Shown here piece after piece: positions 35,371 to 45,200 of a DNA stretch of 64,000 nucleotides (position 1 is its first letter; every line of letters begins with the position of its first letter). This DNA comes from Clostridiales bacterium (GTDB lineage: Bacteria; Bacillota; Clostridia; Christensenellales; Borkfalkiaceae), in contig SVIW01000001.1 in assembly GCA_015069295.1 (NCBI GenBank), positions 161,493 through 225,492 of the forward strand, read 5' to 3'. The notes under the pieces are model-generated. The model had not been told where the DNA came from, made no database searches, and saw nothing but the letters and a program-made list of their open reading frames with translations. The translations under genes and the position numbers were made by a program.

Positions 35371-37869
35371 TTAGGCTTTGAGTTTTAAAGTAACAATCTT
35401 CTTGGGTAAGACTTCGCATTCCGTTACGCTCTGTCCTTCCGCCGTTTCCGCAAGATTCGTTTGCACAAACCCCTTTTGGGAATGGATATGCGCTACGGTT
35501 TGCAACGGGTTGTACATTCTCACGATCAATTCGTCCGTCTTTTCGGCTTTCTTTACCGAGGAGAGCAACAACGTGCCGTCGATTTCAAAATCAACCCCGA
35601 CAAGCCCGTCCATCCCTTCGTGTCTTGCCTCTTGACGGGCAAACGCTTTAGGATAGCTGAAATCGTAACCGTCGGACAAAACGGACGCAAAATCTTCACC
35701 GAAAGGAATCAACGCGTATTCGTATTCGTATTCCCCTTGCATTTGTGCCGCGGGCGTCGGGAAATAGAACCAATCCCCCATCTCGCCGACCGCACGAAGC
35801 AAGGTGATACCCACGGTATTTTTGCCGTCTCTGTAGACTTCGTATTCGTACAATCCCTTGGTAGCAACGATCAAGCCCTCGCCCTCGTCTTTACCGACCG
35901 CGCAAAGGGTGTTCATACGTTGACTGTTATCGGGATTTTTCCAGCTTTCTGCGGGCTGAATATTGCGCTTGATTAAATCGAACTGCCCTTCCGCATAGAC
36001 GTGCTTTGCGCTGGGGTTGCTTTCAAACGTCGCGCGCAAGCGGGTGTTTTTCAAACGGTTGTCCACCTTCGTTTTGAAAGCGATTTCCTTTTTGTCTGCG
36101 TAGACCGTGATATACGAAGTCAGCTTTAAGCCTTCCGCGTTTACGCAAACCTCGTAAACTGCTTTAAACGCGCTGTTTTCAAGCAATTTGACGTTCGCGT
36201 TTTCGCCGAGAATCTTCTTTTCGCCGTTGGGGATAAAATCGTACTCGTTCCCAACGTCGGAGATAATCTCAAAACGGTTTTGGTGGTTATAGACCGCTCC
36301 GTTTTGTTTGTTGAAGAGGGTAAACGTTCCGTCCTTGTTGAAATCCAAACGAATATACTCGTTTTCACAATAGCTTTCCGTTGCCGTCAAAGCGCTTGCA
36401 AACCCCTCTTCGCAGTTTTGTACGTAGTAAGTCGTTGCCGATAAGCCGCCCTCGAACGTAGCAATAAATTCTGCCTGCAATTCGTACGTTTCGTATACGA
36501 TGCGGAACCGATCGTCGGGAAGTTTAAATTTCTTCACCTTTTTCGGCGCGGAGAAGCGTGCGTTGACACGATTCCCCTTTTCGTCAAAGAGCGCGGGTTT
36601 TTTCGGCAGGTCGCTTTCCTCGTACTCAAGGGTTACGCTGACCAATCCGCTCGTTTTCTTGACGTCCGTATTGAACACAACGATACAAGCGCCCTCTTGT
36701 TTTTGCGTGTTCAACTTTGCCGCCAAATCCCGCTTAACGTCCTCGCTAAGCAACGCCGCCGTATCATACGCTTCCGAAAGACGGAGTTTTACTTTGTCGT
36801 TGACTTCGTCGCAAGAACACGAACAAATGCTGTCGTGCGGGAAGCTCTTTAAGAGTTTTTTATTCGCATATTCTAACACGCCGCTATCGTAACGCAAGCC
36901 GTTTTGCAACGCCATAACGCTTAACGGCTCTGCCACCGTTTGCAACATATGCTCGGCACTGTGGCTTGCCTTTTTGATATCCGTGCGCGCGCTTGCCGTG
37001 TTGATAAGCGTACCGTAGCCCGTACCGTTTTGACCTGCGATTTCGCCGCTATATACGTAAAAATCGTCCTTGTAGGGCAAAATCTTTTCTACGTATTGTA
37101 CCAAGGTCGTATGGCTGACTTTAAAATCACAAACGGCGTTTGCCTTTTCAATTACCTCACCGATATTCGTTTGCGGGGGTTGATGGTCGCAACCGTTAAA
37201 ACCCAAAAGATAAGGAGTTTTCGAGCACTCGGTAAGTCCTGCGTGTACCGTTTCCAAACGAGCTTTTAACTCCGTTTCGTCAGAAGGCAATTCCATACAG
37301 TTGTGGTACCATTGTACGAACTGAACGCCGACGACTTCGCTGCCGTCTGCCCCCTGCCACGTGATTTCGGAAAATCGCTTAGGTGTTTCCAAGACTTTAT
37401 TATCCGCAGCCGTAATCGTGATACCTCTACCGAAAAAGGCGTTGTCGATATCAAAGCCGCGCAAAATTTGCGGTATTTGCGAAATGTTACCAAACGCGTC
37501 GGGGAAATACCCAATCATCGCGGGTTTGCCGTATTTTTCGCAAACCTTGATCCCGTAAAGGGCGTTTCGAACGTTAGATTCGCCGTTGATTAAGTATTCG
37601 TCTTGCAGGATGTAAAAAGGTCCGATTTCCCATCTACCGTCGGCAATAAATTTGCGCACCTTTTCTTCCATCTCCGGACGAACGGCAAGATAGTCCTCTA
37701 TCACCACGATTTGTCCGTCTAAATGGAAATAACGGAATCGCTCGTCTTTTTCCATCGCGTCGATTAACGTATCGAAAAATTTAACAAGCCTGTAATTATG
37801 CTTTGCGTGGCTTAAATACCACTCTCTGTCCCAATGGGTATGAGATAAAACACACAGTTCTTTCTTCAT
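35371..37869 (-). CDS. Alpha-mannosidase, glycoside hydrolase family 38
   Basis: This 832-residue enzyme releases alpha-linked mannose. The zinc site HTHWDREW is at residues 10-17, the nucleophile lies in YFPDAFGN (Asp124), and the family segment HDSICSCSCDEV contains the third metal-binding histidine. There is no signal peptide, so it acts in the cytoplasm on imported oligosaccharides, which fits the nearby transporter. The C-terminal beta domains typical of GH38 are present. It is divergent from an AraC regulator at 38077, a common arrangement for control by its own sugar. The ribosome-binding site is weak (GGCGAG). Confidence 0.95.
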   Translation of the reverse strand: MKKELCVLSHTHWDREWYLSHAKHNYRLVKFFDTLIDAMEKDERFRYFHLDGQIVVIEDYLAVRPEMEEKVRKFIADGRWEIGPFYILQDEYLINGESNVRNALYGIKVCEKYGKPAMIGYFPDAFGNISQIPQILRGFDIDNAFFGRGITITAADNKVLETPKRFSEITWQGADGSEVVGVQFVQWYHNCMELPSDETELKARLETVHAGLTECSKTPYLLGFNGCDHQPPQTNIGEVIEKANAVCDFKVSHTTLVQYVEKILPYKDDFYVYSGEIAGQNGTGYGTLINTASARTDIKKASHSAEHMLQTVAEPLSVMALQNGLRYDSGVLEYANKKLLKSFPHDSICSCSCDEVNDKVKLRLSEAYDTAALLSEDVKRDLAAKLNTQKQEGACIVVFNTDVKKTSGLVSVTLEYEESDLPKKPALFDEKGNRVNARFSAPKKVKKFKLPDDRFRIVYETYELQAEFIATFEGGLSATTYYVQNCEEGFASALTATESYCENEYIRLDFNKDGTFTLFNKQNGAVYNHQNRFEIISDVGNEYDFIPNGEKKILGENANVKLLENSAFKAVYEVCVNAEGLKLTSYITVYADKKEIAFKTKVDNRLKNTRLRATFESNPSAKHVYAEGQFDLIKRNIQPAESWKNPDNSQRMNTLCAVGKDEGEGLIVATKGLYEYEVYRDGKNTVGITLLRAVGEMGDWFYFPTPAAQMQGEYEYEYALIPFGEDFASVLSDGYDFSYPKAFARQEARHEGMDGLVGVDFEIDGTLLLSSVKKAEKTDELIVRMYNPLQTVAHIHSQKGFVQTNLAETAEGQSVTECEVLPKKIVTLKLKA

Positions 37870-38024
37870 TCTTTTTATCTCGCCTTTTTGTTTTTTTATT
37901 TTTTACTAATTTTAAAGCGCACAAGCATCGTTTATACGCTATCTCGCACGCGCGCGTACGATATACATACTATAAATATTGTTTATATGGTTTAAATTTC
38001 TTCTCATTTTTTTAGGTAAATTGC

Positions 38025-38053
38025 TTGACTTTCCCGCTTTTTTATCATAAAAT
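38025..38053 (+). promoter_or_regulatory. Promoter of the GH38-linked AraC gene
   Basis: TTGACT (38025-38030) and TAAAAT (38048-38053) have a 17-base spacer. The divergent gap 37870-38076 also contains an alternating CGCACGCGCGCGTACG tract and an AT-rich stretch (GTTTATATGGTTTAAATT) that could hold operators; I see no clear promoter for the GH38 gene. Confidence 0.75.
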
Positions 38054-38076
38054 TTGAAATAGGAGGAGAAAAGCAA

Positions 38077-38925
38077 ATGAACCACTTGTTGTTTCCGTTG
38101 AATAATTATTTTTCACCGAACGGTTATAACGCCGTCAAAAGCCATTACGAGCCCGAAATTTATCCAACGCATTTCCACGATTGTATGGAAATTACTTTAC
38201 TTTCGGAAGGAACGGGCTGGCAAAACATCAACGGCACCGAATATTATATGCCCACCTATACCCTAACCGTTATGTCCCATCAAGATATCCATAGGTATTA
38301 CGATTTATCAGAAAACCATCTATTTTGCAATCTGATGTTTTTACCGAAGCTATTGTCCGATGAAACGTTGAAAAAAATAGAAGATTTACACAGCGATAAA
38401 ATCTGTACGGTGCCCGAAAGCGTTGGAAAATCCATCGCCGCCATTACGGAAGCGCTGATTTGTTCGCAAGATTCTAACCACGAATATCCGTCAAACTTTG
38501 CCTCTTCGCTTTTTGAAATTCTCGTAAATATCTTTTTACAGCATTTCGTCCAGTCCACCGCTTCGGCGGCAAAGCTGAAAGGCAGTATTTTGCAAGAGTC
38601 TTTAATTTACATCAACGCCAACTTTATGACGGCGCTTTCTTTGAACGAAATTGCAAACCACGTAAAATGCAGTTCTGCCTATTTAAGCGAGTTGTTCCAT
38701 AAAAAGATGGGACTGACGGTAAAGCAGTATATTACGAATATGCGTATCAAGCACGCCAAAAAGCTGTTGATATCCTCCGAACAACCCATTATGTCCATTT
38801 GCTTCGATTGCGGATTTTCTTCTCTTGCAAGCTTTAATAGAAACTTCTTTTCTATCGAGAAAATCTCCCCCTCGGCGTACAGGAAAATGTATATAAAAAG
38901 TCTGCCGCCGCGAACAAAAGGCTAA
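38077..38925 (+). CDS. AraC-family transcriptional regulator next to GH38
   Basis: The 282-residue protein has an N-terminal cupin-like sensing domain (HFHDCMEITLLSEG) and two C-terminal helix-turn-helix motifs (LSLNEIANHVKCSSAYLSELF and SICFDCGFSSLASFNRNFF). AGGAGGAG precedes the start. Its divergence from the alpha-mannosidase gene suggests that it activates that gene, and perhaps others of the locus, in response to a mannose-containing sugar. The ligand is inferred. Confidence 0.92.
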   Translation: MNHLLFPLNNYFSPNGYNAVKSHYEPEIYPTHFHDCMEITLLSEGTGWQNINGTEYYMPTYTLTVMSHQDIHRYYDLSENHLFCNLMFLPKLLSDETLKKIEDLHSDKICTVPESVGKSIAAITEALICSQDSNHEYPSNFASSLFEILVNIFLQHFVQSTASAAKLKGSILQESLIYINANFMTALSLNEIANHVKCSSAYLSELFHKKMGLTVKQYITNMRIKHAKKLLISSEQPIMSICFDCGFSSLASFNRNFFSIEKISPSAYRKMYIKSLPPRTKG

Positions 38926-38961
38926 GGCGTTTAGAATATAACCTCTTACCGCCTTTTAGCG

Positions 38962-38990
38962 AAGCTCCCTTGAAAAAGGGGGCTTTTTTA
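38962..38990 (+). terminator. Terminator after the AraC gene
   Basis: AAGCTCCCTT pairs with AAGGGGGCTT around GAAA, and a run of T follows on the plus strand, 37 bases after the stop. Confidence 0.85.
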
Positions 38991-39091
38991 ATGTCTGCCG
39001 CGGTTTCGAGATACGCTCCACTTCGCTTTCGCTACGCTCGGTATGACGAATGCAGCGCTTTGCGCCGGCTCCCTTAAAAAAGGGAGCCTTT
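38962..39091. repeat. Intergenic element with two similar hairpins and a TCGCTACGCTCGG core
   Basis: The terminator hairpin at 38962 and a second one at 39067-39088 (GGCTCCCTT-AAAAAA-GGGAGCC) are alike and flank a stretch with CACTTCGCTTTCGCTACGCT. Such compositions are typical of short dispersed intergenic repeats in Clostridia. Only one copy is present here, so the call rests on appearance alone. Confidence 0.4.
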
Positions 39092-39109
39092 GCAGTAAAA
39101 AGGAGGTTA

Positions 39110-39232
39110 TTAGGAGTTCGGTTTAAAGATATCGTCTACCGCGTCGTCCTTTGCGTTTTCCGAAAGCGTAACGATATCCGCGCTCTCAAAAAGATGTAAT
39201 ACGATTTTCATTTCTTCATAGAATTTTTTCAT
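39110..39232 (-). CDS. 40-residue micro-protein downstream of the 2217-residue giant gene
   Basis: This short ORF has a perfect AGGAGGTG site five bases before ATG, just 16 bases after the giant gene's stop, so it is likely translated from the same messenger. It begins MKKFYEEMKIVLHLFESADI and continues with an acidic tail ending DDIFKPNS. It aligns without gaps to the 40-residue ORF at 58510-58632: Met1-Lys2, Tyr5-Glu6, Ile10, Leu14-Phe15, Asp19-Ile20 and Ser24 are shared, with further similar residues. No signal peptide or known motif is seen. Small proteins that start with MKK-YE and contain a D-I/V-I-T-S motif are, to my memory, common but uncharacterised in gut Clostridia. Confidence 0.75.
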   Translation of the reverse strand: MKKFYEEMKIVLHLFESADIVTLSENAKDDAVDDIFKPNS

Positions 39233-39248
39233 GATTACACCTCCTCTA

Positions 39249-42200
39249 TTACATTGCGGACGGCAAGATGATAACGCCGTCGCCTGTCTTCAAGCTGATT
39301 TTCAGCTCGCCGTTAGAAACGTCTACTTCACTATAGATGCCGTTGTGGTAGATTACGACTTTCGTAACACCCGTTTTAAACGTCAAGGTAACCGTCTGCG
39401 CAGCGTTATTATTATTCGCTTTCAACGTGTTATAGTTCGCCAGCACGTACCCTTCGTTGCCGTTCATATCTTCCATAACGCCCAACAAGTAATTCAATCT
39501 GTTTTGGTTCGTTGCAACGGAAGAAAGATGTTTCGTATTGCTTGCGGAAAGCTTGTAAGTACCAAGCTCGCCTTGCACGGTATTATAAGCGTCGTAGTCG
39601 GCATTTTTGCCCGAGAAGTTATTACCTTTATCCGACTTACCGATAATAACGCCCTTCCAATCGAATGCTTTGTAGACTTTTTCGATGGCAGCAAGCTCGT
39701 TATTTACGGTTGCAAAAGGTTCGTAATTTTCGTTGCTGTCCGTAGGATTGGATTGATTATCCCCTCTCTTATCCGAATAGGACCACCAAGAAATCGAATC
39801 GATACCAAACGCCATCGCCGCGTACGCCTGCATACGCATTTCCGCTTCGGTCGGCATTCTGTTCTTATCCGAATTTTCGTTTTCTACCCAGCCCGAGGAC
39901 TGCAACGCAACGTGCGAGGTCGCGTTTGCAGAAAGCGAATAGTATTTCAACATTGCCAAATCGAAAAGGAAGGTATCGGTAAGCGTATAATCGGCGTTGA
40001 CGGGATAGGTATCCAAAGACAGCCATTTTTCGCCGTCAATATTGCTTAAAACATCATCGCAGTACGCCTGCAAGTACGTCTTATACGTGGTTTTATTCAA
40101 GGTAGAACTGCTACCCCAAAAACTATTACTATTCTCTTGGAAAATACTTGCATACGAAGGGAAGAGGTTTACCATAAAGGTAACGTCCGTACCTGCGTAC
40201 AGAGTATTGAACTGTTCTGCATACGCTGCAATCTTCTCAAAATTCTCACTCGTCGGTTCGTCAGCCATAAGGAACCCGATAAAGCCTTCGCAATCGGAGA
40301 AATCGGGGATTTCGTTTACGCCAAAGGCAGGGTTGTCAACGTCAACGTCCGCAAACGCAATCGTCTTTATGCCGTGCTTCCAGAAGAATTTGATAATTTG
40401 ACGGGTTGCTTCGATATTCGCAGCCGAATTAAGCTCGATGTGATACATACCGTCAAGGTATACCGCCTTGATACCTGCATTTACCATCTTCTCTGCAATC
40501 TCGTCATTATTAGCGTTATCGTATCCGTTTGCGGAATCCAACTCAGGATGATACCAAGCGATTACGTCCAACGTGTTTTGCAAATAGCTATCGTAATCCA
40601 TCAAATCAATTCCGTTGCCTGCATAAGCGTCTACGATTTCTTGGCTTGCGGTAGGAAGGGTATTATATCTCAGCTCGCCTTCGCCCGCCGCGCTCGTGTC
40701 CGCCTTAAAGGCTTGCGCTACCTTGCGGATAGAACGTACGTTGTCTTCCGTATTGAACGGCGTGTAAACGGTAATGGTTTTTTCGCCAATGGTAAGAGTC
40801 ATATACCCACGACCCGCAAACGCTCTTTCATAGTTTGCACTATACAGCTTTTGCATTGCGCCGCGGTATTGTACGTAGTTGCCGTTCTCTACTTGCTTGG
40901 TGCTAGGGATTTTAAGAATGGTTTCGTCTACCACGTACTCGTCAAGATTGGGTTCTTGACGGAATTCTTCCAAATAATCGTAAGGCAGAATCAAAGTACC
41001 GTATTCTACAACGGTAATGCCTTTTTCCTTAAGATAGGTAAGATCCGAAGCCAAAATATTCGTCGTGAAACGGATACCCGAATAGTCTGCCGAGGTGGAA
41101 ATACGAATCGAAGCGCCTTCTTCCATTTCGAAGGAAATTTCCACGGCGGTAAGCGCAAGGCTTTCCGTTGCCTCGATTTCGTCCCCTGCATAGTAATAAG
41201 TATTGTTGCTGTCCACCCAAACGACAAAGGTCTTATACGATCTGCCCGAAAGAATTTCGTAGTTATAATTCTTGTTTGCATACTCGGTAATCGTACCCTC
41301 GCTCGTCATATACGTAACGATTACGTGATCAGGGTCGGTCAGGGTCAAAGGAGCGCTCGCCCAACCGCCGTCTGCAGACAAGCTCACGCTAGGGTTGGTA
41401 TACGTACCAAATTCGGCACCCGTTTCTCCATTGGTTGACGTTTTCGGCTTCGTATCGGAAAGCACCAACATTCCATCTACTTTTGCGTAAATCCAAATAT
41501 TTTCGCCATCCTTCAAGTCAATCGCGCCAAGCTCGATTACGTAATAGGTACCATTGCTCAAAACATAGGAGTCGTTTGTTTCCTTATACTGATAGACGGC
41601 AAAAATCTGCTTCCATGCAATCTTAAATTGAATACCATCCCACGCCGAACCACGAAGACGGATATCCAAACCACCCGCATCGAGATTCGAGCCTTGAATA
41701 CCAAAACGGAATTTTACCGAACCCGTCGTGTTTACTGCGCTCGGGGTATAGGTGCTGCCGGCTCTATCCCAAGCCGCCGCAATCGTTTCGCTATGACCCA
41801 AACTAAGATCCAACATCGTGACTACGTCGTAGAATTCTAAATCTTCGTCTTCATAGCCTTCTAAGTAAGGCATCCAAACGCTGCCGTTCCATACGAATTT
41901 GCTTTCGCTAATGACGTATTTTACGTTCAACGATTCGCAAAGTCCTGTTCCGTTGCTAACAAAAGTACCGCTGATGGATACCATGTCGCCAACGCTTACG
42001 CCCGCAAAGCCCAAGAACAAGCCTACGTTCGTACTCTTCATTTCACTCAGCGTATAAGGGTTGCCGTTTTTCCGCAAACCGTCGCCGCTTTCATACACGA
42101 AAATCGTATTCCAATCCGCATCAGGATAAGGCAAAGCCGCGCCGCTTTCTTGATTTAAGTAAAGCTGTCCGCTTTGTGCATTAGAATTTTTACTGTTCGT

Positions 42201-45200
42201 ATGCAACGTCATTACGCCCAAGTTATGAATTTCATATTCTACAGGCGGTACGTATACGTACGTTTCCCAAGCCGAGCCGTTCCATACGAACTGGCTTTCT
42301 TCAATAACGAATTCCACCAAAAGATTGTCGTTGTAAAGAGTACCCGCAACCGTAATAATACCACCGCTGGGAATCTCCGTACCCAAAGCGATATAGAGCG
42401 CGCCGGGGTTTTTAATGTCGCCCAACGCAAGCGCTTCGCCGTTATAGGTTACGCCGCCCGTTCTGAAAGTAAACTTCGTACCCCAAGTGCCGTCCGTAAC
42501 AGGCAAATTTTCCCCTTCGCTTGTTAATAAGTAAATCGCATTCGCAGTAGCATTTGCATTCTGGCTGTCAATAGCAACCTGCATCACGCCCAAGTTATGA
42601 ATTTCATATTCTACGGGCGGTACGTATACGTATTCTACCCAAGCCGAACCGTTCCATTGCAACTGGCAGTTGTCAAAGACAAATTTAACTGCCTTTTCTT
42701 CGTTGTAGAACTCGCCGTTCAACGTAAGGATATCGCCTTCTGCCGCAGTCTTGCCAAGAGGAACATACAAATCGCCGGGCTGTTTGATGACTGCCGTAAT
42801 ATTTTCATTATTCAACTTCAACGCGCCTGCCGCATACGTATATACGGTATCCCAATCGCCTGCGCCAAACGAATCACCTTCAAGCACATACAAATTCAAT
42901 TCGCTTGCCGTCGTGCCGTTTGCTATACCAAGCTTCGTTACCGTGTAGGTCGTGTACTCAATCGGCGGTACGTATACTACCCAACCGCTACCCGTCCATT
43001 GGAAGGAGCTTTCTTCAATAACGTATTGAATATTTTGTTTTTCGCAATAGAAAGTACCTGCAACCGTAAGAATATCGTTTGCTGTCAACGCGCCAAACGA
43101 GAAAAACAAACCGTCGCCCGTACTCTGCATTTCGTTTAACGAAACCGCTTCTCCGTTGACCGTCAAACCGCCGCTTACAACCGTAAAAGGATTTTCCCAT
43201 CCTTCAAAAGGCAACGCTTCGCCGTCTGCTCTTTGCAGGTACAAAACCGCGTTGTTTCCGCTTGCGCCGCCTACGCTGCTGTTTACGTGCAATTCCAAGC
43301 TACCGATTTCGTGAACGGTAGGTTCTACGATAAGTTTCCAGCCGCTGCCCGTCCATTGGAAGTTGCTTTCTTCAATGACGTAATCTATATTTTGATTTGC
43401 GCAATAGAAAGTACCGCTAATCGTAAGAATATCGTTTGCCGCCAACGCTTCAAACGAGAAATACAAACCGTCGCCCGTACTCTGCATTTCGTTTAACGAA
43501 ACCGCTTCTCCGTTGACCGTCAAACCGCCGCTTACAACCGTAAAAGGATTTTCCCATCCTTCAAAAGGCAACGCTTCGCCGTCTGCTCTTTGCAAGTACA
43601 AAACCGCGTTGTTTCCGCTTGCACCGCCTACGCTGCTGTTCGTATGCAATACCAAGCTGCCGATTTCGTGAACGGTAGGGTTGGTGTAAAGAGCCCAAGT
43701 GCTGCCGTTATATCTTAACTGACAGTTGTCAAAGACGAACTTTTTGTCCGTCGTTTCATTATAGAATTCGCCGTTAATCGTCAATACGTCGCCTGCTACC
43801 GCCTCTTTGCCAAGAGGAATATACAAATCGCCGGGCTGTTTAACGGTTGCCTCAACGTTTTCACCGTTCAGTTTCAACGCGCCTGCCGCATACGTATATA
43901 CGTTATCCCAGTCGCCTGCACCAAACGAATCACCCTCCAAAGCATACAAATACAGTACGCTTGCCGTGGTGCCGTTTGCCGTACCTACTTTCGTTACGGT
44001 GTATACAGTCGTAGTCTTAGGTACGTACTCTACCCAAGCAGAGCCGTCAAATTCCAACTTACAATTATCAAAGACGATTTTCTTTTCCGTGGTTTCGTTA
44101 TAATACGCACCGTCGATTTTCAAGACGTCGCCCGCAACCGCCGTTTCGCCCAAAGCAATAAAGAACGAACCGGGAAGCTTGATATCCGTCGTGGAAAGCT
44201 GCGTATCGTTCAACCACAAACCGTCGCCGCTGCCCACTTCAAAGGTATATACGTTGTCCCAATCCCCGCCGCCGAACGAGTCGCCGTCGCCGTCTTTGGG
44301 CGTAAGATAAACGGTGGAAGCGTTACTGGAATTTTCCGCTCTGATTGCGCTTACGTTATAAACCTTATAGTTGACGTACGTTTCCCAAGACGTGCCGTTA
44401 AATTGCAAATAGCAATCGTCGAAAACGATTTTCTTATCGGTCGTTACGTTATAATACGCACCGTCGATTTTCAAAACGTCGCCCGCAGCCGCCGTTTCGC
44501 CCAAAGCAATAAAGAACGCGCCGGGCTGCTTGATATCCGTCGTGGTAAGCTGCGTATCGTTCAACCACAAACCGTCGCCGCTGCCCACTGCAAAGGTATA
44601 TACGTTATTCCAATCACCTGCGCCGAACGAGTTGCCGTTGCCGTCTTTTGGCGTAAGATAAACGGTGGAAGCGTTGCTATCACTTTCCGCTTTGATTGCG
44701 CTTACGTTATAAACCGTGTTTACGTAAGGAATCCAAGCCGTACCGCTCCATTCGAACTTGCTTTCTTCAACGACGTATCTTACTCTAAGGTTTTCATTGT
44801 AGAAAGTACCGCCGATAACGAGGACGTCCCCTTTCGCCGTCGCGCCTTCTCCCAAACCAACGTACATATTGTTCGGGATTTTAATATCGTCCATCGAGAT
44901 TTGCTTACCGTTCAAGGTTACGCCAACACCGCTACCTGCGGTAAACGTCAATTTTTCCGACCAAGTACCGTCGGTAATTTCAAAAAACCCACCGCCTGCT
45001 CTGTCAAGGTATACAGCCGTTGCCGAGCTGCCGTTGCCAATCGCAACTTTACCGATTTCACCGGTCGTATACGTCAACGCAGACCAACCAGAGCCATTCC
45101 ATTGGAAAGAGCTTGCGTCGACGACGTATTTTACGTTTTGCGATGCGCAATAGAAAGTACCCGCAATCGTGATAATATCGTTTTCATTTAAAGCGTCGAA

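Noticed and set aside
37915..37980. Z-DNA-like CGCACGCGCGCGTACG tract as an operator
   Set aside because: It is in the right place between GH38 and AraC, but there is no second copy or clear symmetry to call it a regulator site.
40137..41438. A 433-codon plus-strand open frame opposite the giant gene
   Set aside because: It is a mirror of the repeat gene's codon bias; there is no start signal and the composition is implausible for a protein.
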